From an uncultured bacterium (GTDB lineage Bacteria > Actinomycetota > Coriobacteriia > Coriobacteriales > Coriobacteriaceae), in NCBI GenBank assembly GCA_905215945.1, contig CAJMRZ010000050.1, positions 1-8,561 on the forward strand: a DNA stretch of 8,561 bases, written 5' to 3'. Below, in pieces: positions 5,887-8,561 of the stretch. The notes under the pieces are model-generated. The model had not been told where the DNA came from, did not search any database, and saw only the letters and a list, made by a program, of their open reading frames with translations. The translations under genes were made by a program, and so were the position numbers. Every line of letters begins with the position of its first letter. Within the stretch, counting starts at the first letter, position 1.

Positions 5887-6678
5887 TTTATCAATCACCT
5901 CAAGTCGAAAGAGATGAGCCGAAACACTATCAGTTCGTATTCTTACGCTGTGTCGCAATTCTTATCGCGCCACGCAGCGATAAGCGATGAATCTCTCCTA
6001 GTTCATAAAGATTGGCTGGTAAGCGAATTCGCCTCAAAGACAGCCAACAACAGGATTGGAGCGCTGAACTGCTATCTGGATTTCATTGGCTACGATGGGA
6101 TGAGGCTGCGGGGCGTTCGCGTTCAGCAGAAACCCTTTCTAGACAACGTAATCAGCCAAGATGAGTATGAAACGCTACGTGATGGTCTCCTCGAAGATGG
6201 CGACCTCTACTGGCATTTCGTTGTGCGCTTTCTTGCTTGCACCGGGGCAAGAATCAGCGAGCTTCGGCAACTGACGGTCGATTCAGTCAGGGAGGGGTAT
6301 CTCGACCTGATATCCAAGGGAGAGAAATTGCGGCGGATTTACATTCCAAAGTCCTTGCAAGAAGATGCCCTTCTGTGGTTTGGGCGATGTTCACACGTAA
6401 AGGGGTTCGTGTTCGTCGGCACCAATGGGAATCCAATGAGCGCAAGGGGCATATCGCTCGGACTCAAACGCTGCGCGAAACGCTATGGAGTCAATCCCGA
6501 TGTCGTTTACCCGCATTCCTTCAGGCATCGATTTGCCAAGAATTTCATAGCAAAGAACCCAGACATTGCTTTTCTTGCTGACCTGATGGGACACGAAAGC
6601 ATTGAGACTACACGTATATACCTGCGGCGCACCGCCGATGAGCAGCGCGCCGCGGTCGATGAGGCTATTGATTGGTAA
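5878..6678 (+). CDS. Tyrosine recombinase (XerC/D-type integrase), predicted hsdS invertase
   Basis: A 266-residue site-specific recombinase. Residues ~1-85 form the SAM-like core-binding domain (MEAFINHLKSKEMSRNTISSYSYAV). Residues ~90-266 form the catalytic domain with a full active set: Arg125 in TGARISELR, Lys147 in the beta-hairpin SKGEK, His213 and Arg216 in HSFRHRF, His239 in LMGHES, and the nucleophile Tyr248 in TTRIYLRR. The length is near that of Xer-type proteins and no arm-binding domain is evident, which suits a dedicated invertase. The start has a perfect AAAGGAGG site 4 bases upstream, but inside a hairpin. The gene lies between the two opposed hsdS copies, inside both nested invertible segments, and its 3' end overlaps the expressed hsdS 3' end by 14 bp. 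Its role in hsdS inversion is inferred from this context. Confidence 0.93.
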   Translation: MEAFINHLKSKEMSRNTISSYSYAVSQFLSRHAAISDESLLVHKDWLVSEFASKTANNRIGALNCYLDFIGYDGMRLRGVRVQQKPFLDNVISQDEYETLRDGLLEDGDLYWHFVVRFLACTGARISELRQLTVDSVREGYLDLISKGEKLRRIYIPKSLQEDALLWFGRCSHVKGFVFVGTNGNPMSARGISLGLKRCAKRYGVNPDVVYPHSFRHRFAKNFIAKNPDIAFLADLMGHESIETTRIYLRRTADEQRAAVDEAIDW

Positions 6679-8203
6679 CGAGAACCTTGAGCTCGGCCGC
6701 ACGTTTAAGAATCCTTGCTTGCTCCTCTTCCGGAGGGAGCGGAATCAAGATGGAGTTCATTTTCGCCTGATTCATCTTAGGCTGAGCAGTGCCAGTTACA
6801 TAGGGTGCCAGCGAAATCGAGTTGATAAAGAGGGCGATATATTCAAGAAGAACTTCGCTTAATCCATCAAGAACATGAGCATGGTTGTTGACCCAATACT
6901 GCCCACGTGCCATAAAAGCAATCGGTTTGGTTCGCGCTAAGAGATTCGCCCCATCTTCGCCAATGAGAAGAAGTGGTTTGTCGAAAAGGTACTTGTCGAC
7001 TTTGTCGATAACTCCAGACGCCCCATAATAGTCATATCGCTTTTCAAGCTTTTCGCGTTCAGCCACGGAAACGGGAATTCGCTCGGCATCGCGATTGTAG
7101 AGAACGTTTTCGAATCGCGCCCATTCCCAACCCTTGGGAATGTCGAACGGGATCTCGTCGTCGATGCAGACCGGCTCGCCCTTGCCGCGCTTCTCATAGC
7201 GCCTGCCATCGGAACCGAGGTATATCACCGACTCGCCGCCCTTGGGGGTCTTGATCCTCCTCTCCTTGATGAGCTTCGCGCGCTCCGCGCGAATCCGCTC
7301 CAGCAATACAGAAGCGGGCTCGTCGGAGGGGTCCTGCGGCGCGAGCTTGCCCTCGACGGCCATCTGCAGCACGCTCTTGTGCAGGCGCTCGGGCAAGGCG
7401 GCATCCAGCGCCTCGCGCCCGTCTTCGAGCTTGCCATATTCCTCCACAAGCGGTATGAGTTCGGAGACACGCCCGGCTATGCGGCGCTGCTCGTCAAGGG
7501 GCGGGACGGCAAACAGCATGTTGTCGAGAGCCTTGGCAGACAGGTGCTTAACGGTTGTCTTGCTAGTAATCTTCCACAACTCGGCCAAGTACCAATTGAT
7601 CGCCATGGAGACAAAGTCAGGGAGCAGGGTGTCCTGTAAGTAGTCGAGGCGGCAGACCCGTTGGTTTAACAGGGCGTCGGGTCCCCTCCATCGCCTACAT
7701 TTGAATTCTCCGTCCATACTAATCAGATCATCCCCGAATTGCACGAGATATTGCGGCTCATATGAGCCCGCATAGGCGATGGCAGTATGGACGAGGTCTC
7801 CAGAGTTGACGTCGCGTATGCGAATCAGCCTAATTGGTGCATCGTTTCTAAAGAGTTGAGAATCTGCGGCGAAACCATACTGGATGGGGACTGCCTGGGA
7901 GAACCTAACCCACTCCCAGTCCTCGGGGACCCCGAAGGGAATTTCGTTGTCGATGCAGACAGGTTCTGACTCGCGCCCCTTGGCGTCCACGCGTTTCTCA
8001 TAGCGGGACCCATCGGAACCGAGGTAGATGACCGACTCGCCGCCCTTGGGGGCCTTGATCTTCTTCTCTTTGATGAGCTTCGCGCGCTCTGCACGGATTC
8101 GCTCCAGTAGCGCGGAAGCCGGCTCGTCGGACGGGTCCTGCGGCACGAGCTTGCCCTGCACTGCCATCTGCAGGATCGAGTTTTTGAGGTCTTTAGCCTT
8201 CAT
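6665..8203 (-). CDS. hsdS: Type I restriction-modification specificity subunit HsdS (expressed copy)
   Basis: The DNA-recognition subunit of a type I restriction-modification complex, 512 residues. ATG 8203 is chosen over the frame start at 8266: it has GAGG six bases upstream, gives the conserved MKAKDLKNSILQMAVQGKLVPQDPSDEPAS, and overlaps the hsdM stop by 11 bp, so translation is probably coupled. The N-terminal conserved segment is ~1-95, target-recognition domain 1 ~96-232, the central helical region ~233-345 (VPPLDEQRRIAGRV, LIPLVEEYGKLEDGREALDAALPERL), and domain 2 ~360-488, then a short tail LPPEEEQARILKRAAEL. The N-terminal ~65 residues repeat in the central region (KSVLQMAVEGKLAPQDPSDEPAS to YLGSDG), so the two half-proteins are pseudo-symmetric. 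Domain 2 (NRDAERIPV...IGEDGANL) is the type recognising half of a bipartite site. The 3' end overlaps the recombinase gene. The methylation motif cannot be read from the sequence. Confidence 0.93.
   Translation of the reverse strand: MKAKDLKNSILQMAVQGKLVPQDPSDEPASALLERIRAERAKLIKEKKIKAPKGGESVIYLGSDGSRYEKRVDAKGRESEPVCIDNEIPFGVPEDWEWVRFSQAVPIQYGFAADSQLFRNDAPIRLIRIRDVNSGDLVHTAIAYAGSYEPQYLVQFGDDLISMDGEFKCRRWRGPDALLNQRVCRLDYLQDTLLPDFVSMAINWYLAELWKITSKTTVKHLSAKALDNMLFAVPPLDEQRRIAGRVSELIPLVEEYGKLEDGREALDAALPERLHKSVLQMAVEGKLAPQDPSDEPASVLLERIRAERAKLIKERRIKTPKGGESVIYLGSDGRRYEKRGKGEPVCIDDEIPFDIPKGWEWARFENVLYNRDAERIPVSVAEREKLEKRYDYYGASGVIDKVDKYLFDKPLLLIGEDGANLLARTKPIAFMARGQYWVNNHAHVLDGLSEVLLEYIALFINSISLAPYVTGTAQPKMNQAKMNSILIPLPPEEEQARILKRAAELKVLVTNQ
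7113..7222 (-). repeat. Inner inverted repeat, right copy (110 bp, perfect)
   Basis: The reverse complement is identical to 5238-5347. It lies in the expressed hsdS at codons ~328-364, between the central conserved region and target-recognition domain 2. The core (plus-strand CCATCGGAA at 7206-7214) carries the same CAGG tetranucleotide as its partner. Upstream in the gene the two copies differ at scattered bases, so the perfect block has a defined left edge. Confidence 0.9.
7195..8180 (-). repeat. Intragenic direct repeat of the HsdS conserved region
   Basis: About 170 bp coding for LQMAVxGKL through YLGSDG occurs twice in the same orientation in this gene, near 8000-8175 and near 7200-7375, with scattered differences. 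It reflects the internal duplication of HsdS half-subunits. Recombination between the two would delete target-recognition domain 1 and leave a half-length HsdS. Confidence 0.7.
7995..8018 (-). repeat. Outer inverted repeat, right copy (predicted recombination site)
   Basis: The reverse complement equals 4391-4414 over 24 bases. It lies at codons ~62-70 of the expressed hsdS, after the N-terminal conserved segment and before target-recognition domain 1. The flanks diverge quickly on both sides of the block relative to the left copy, so the exact identity is confined to the site itself. Confidence 0.85.
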
Positions 8204-8561
8204 CGACGTCCTCGATTCCCAGAATGCTGCAAATCTGCGCCAGCTTGCGGTCGATTTCTGCATCAAGCGCGGCGCGGCGTTGGCGGTAATCGCGAATCAA
8301 CTCGTCAGGAGGCAGAATCTCCTCTTCCTCATGCGGGTAGCCGCAAAGGTCGAAGTTATGATCGACGCTCAGCTCCTCCACTGAATAGAACTTGGCCTTG
8401 GGGTTGCCGTCTTCCTCGATTTCCCTGCGATCGTTCCACCATTCGCGGACGACGTCGAAGTGCTCGGATTTAATGGGCTTGGTCTTCGAAAAGTGCTTGT
8501 AGCTCTCGGGCATGTCCATGCGATAGAACCAAACGCCCTCCGACTTACCCGCATTGTCGAA
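8193..8561 (-). CDS. hsdM: Type I restriction-modification DNA methyltransferase subunit HsdM, C-terminal end (partial)
   Basis: An open frame enters from the right edge and ends at TAA 8193-8195, giving 122 residues. The visible start FDNAGKSEGVWFYRMDMPESYKHFSKTKPIKSEHFDVVREWW is the typical HsdM region after the methyltransferase domain, where the family has 'vWFYdm...g.s.d.kr.p....dfedi...w'. The remainder (NPKAKFYSVEELSVDHNFDLCGYP, then an acidic and helical tail) is the C-terminal domain that contacts HsdS. The catalytic N-6 adenine methyltransferase motifs (FxGxG, NPPF) lie outside the window. It is followed by hsdS with an 11-bp overlap, the usual order hsdM-hsdS. hsdR is expected nearby but is not in view. 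Confidence 0.92.
   Translation of the reverse strand, partial: FDNAGKSEGVWFYRMDMPESYKHFSKTKPIKSEHFDVVREWWNDRREIEEDGNPKAKFYSVEELSVDHNFDLCGYPHEEEEILPPDELIRDYRQRRAALDAEIDRKLAQICSILGIEDVDEG

Larger units (their letters stand above)
4391..8018. mobile_element. Predicted invertible hsdS segment (site-specific shufflon)
   Basis: The segment is bounded by 24-bp inverted repeats. It holds a silent hsdS cassette (+), a tyrosine recombinase (+) and all but the first ~65 codons of the expressed hsdS (-). Inverting it would join the silent cassette in frame to the expressed HsdS N-terminus. A nested inner pair of 110-bp repeats would invert 5238-7222 and exchange only the second target-recognition domains. 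Inverted hsdS copies with an adjacent tyrosine recombinase are an established design for phase-variable type I restriction systems. The layout is seen in the sequence; actual switching is inferred. Confidence 0.85.

Noticed and set aside
8204..8266. Longer N-terminus of the expressed hsdS starting at 8266
   Set aside because: It would lie deep inside hsdM, and ATG 8203 has a ribosome binding site and the conserved MKAKDLKNSILQMAVQGKL start.

Overview
The window looks like a chromosomal segment of a high-GC gut actinobacterium, most likely class Coriobacteriia and possibly Collinsella. This is inferred from the GC-rich codon use of guaA and ansA, the strong GAGG-type ribosome binding sites and the gene content; no rRNA or other marker confirms it. 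The left half (1-4130) is ordinary chromosome. It holds the C-terminal end of an unrecognised, probably membrane, protein (+), and a 129-residue protein (-) that resembles a HAD-family phosphatase whose catalytic residues have been lost. That gene is divergent from a 72-residue XRE-type repressor (+), and a perfect 24-bp palindrome lies between them. Next come a gene-poor stretch, a cytoplasmic type I L-asparaginase (ansA, -), and the divergent GMP synthase gene guaA (+), which ends in a strong intrinsic terminator.

The right half (about 4131-8561) is accessory DNA: part of a type I restriction-modification locus built as a phase-variable shufflon. On the minus strand, the end of hsdM overlaps a full-length hsdS by 11 bp; this is the expressed copy. 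On the plus strand, facing it, lies a second hsdS (4391-5840). It has two different target-recognition domains and lacks the first ~62 codons, the ribosome binding site and a normal start, so it is a silent cassette. Between the two sits a tyrosine recombinase with a complete R-K-H-R-H-Y catalytic set. Two pairs of inverted repeats join the hsdS copies: an outer 24-bp pair (4391-4414 / 7995-8018) and an inner 110-bp perfect pair (5238-5347 / 7113-7222).

How it should work (inference): inversion at the outer pair would attach the whole silent cassette to the expressed HsdS N-terminus and give an in-frame protein of 544 residues. Inversion at the inner pair would swap only the second target-recognition domain. 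Together they give four HsdS proteins, and so up to four DNA methylation and restriction specificities. All four sites share the core TTCCGATGG-N4-CGCTATGAGAA. The N4 differs between outer and inner pairs, which may decide which sites pair. A 13-bp inverted repeat surrounds the recombinase ribosome binding site and start codon and may throttle its expression. The island lies just downstream of guaA, a known integration hotspot, beside an array of GGTACCC motifs.
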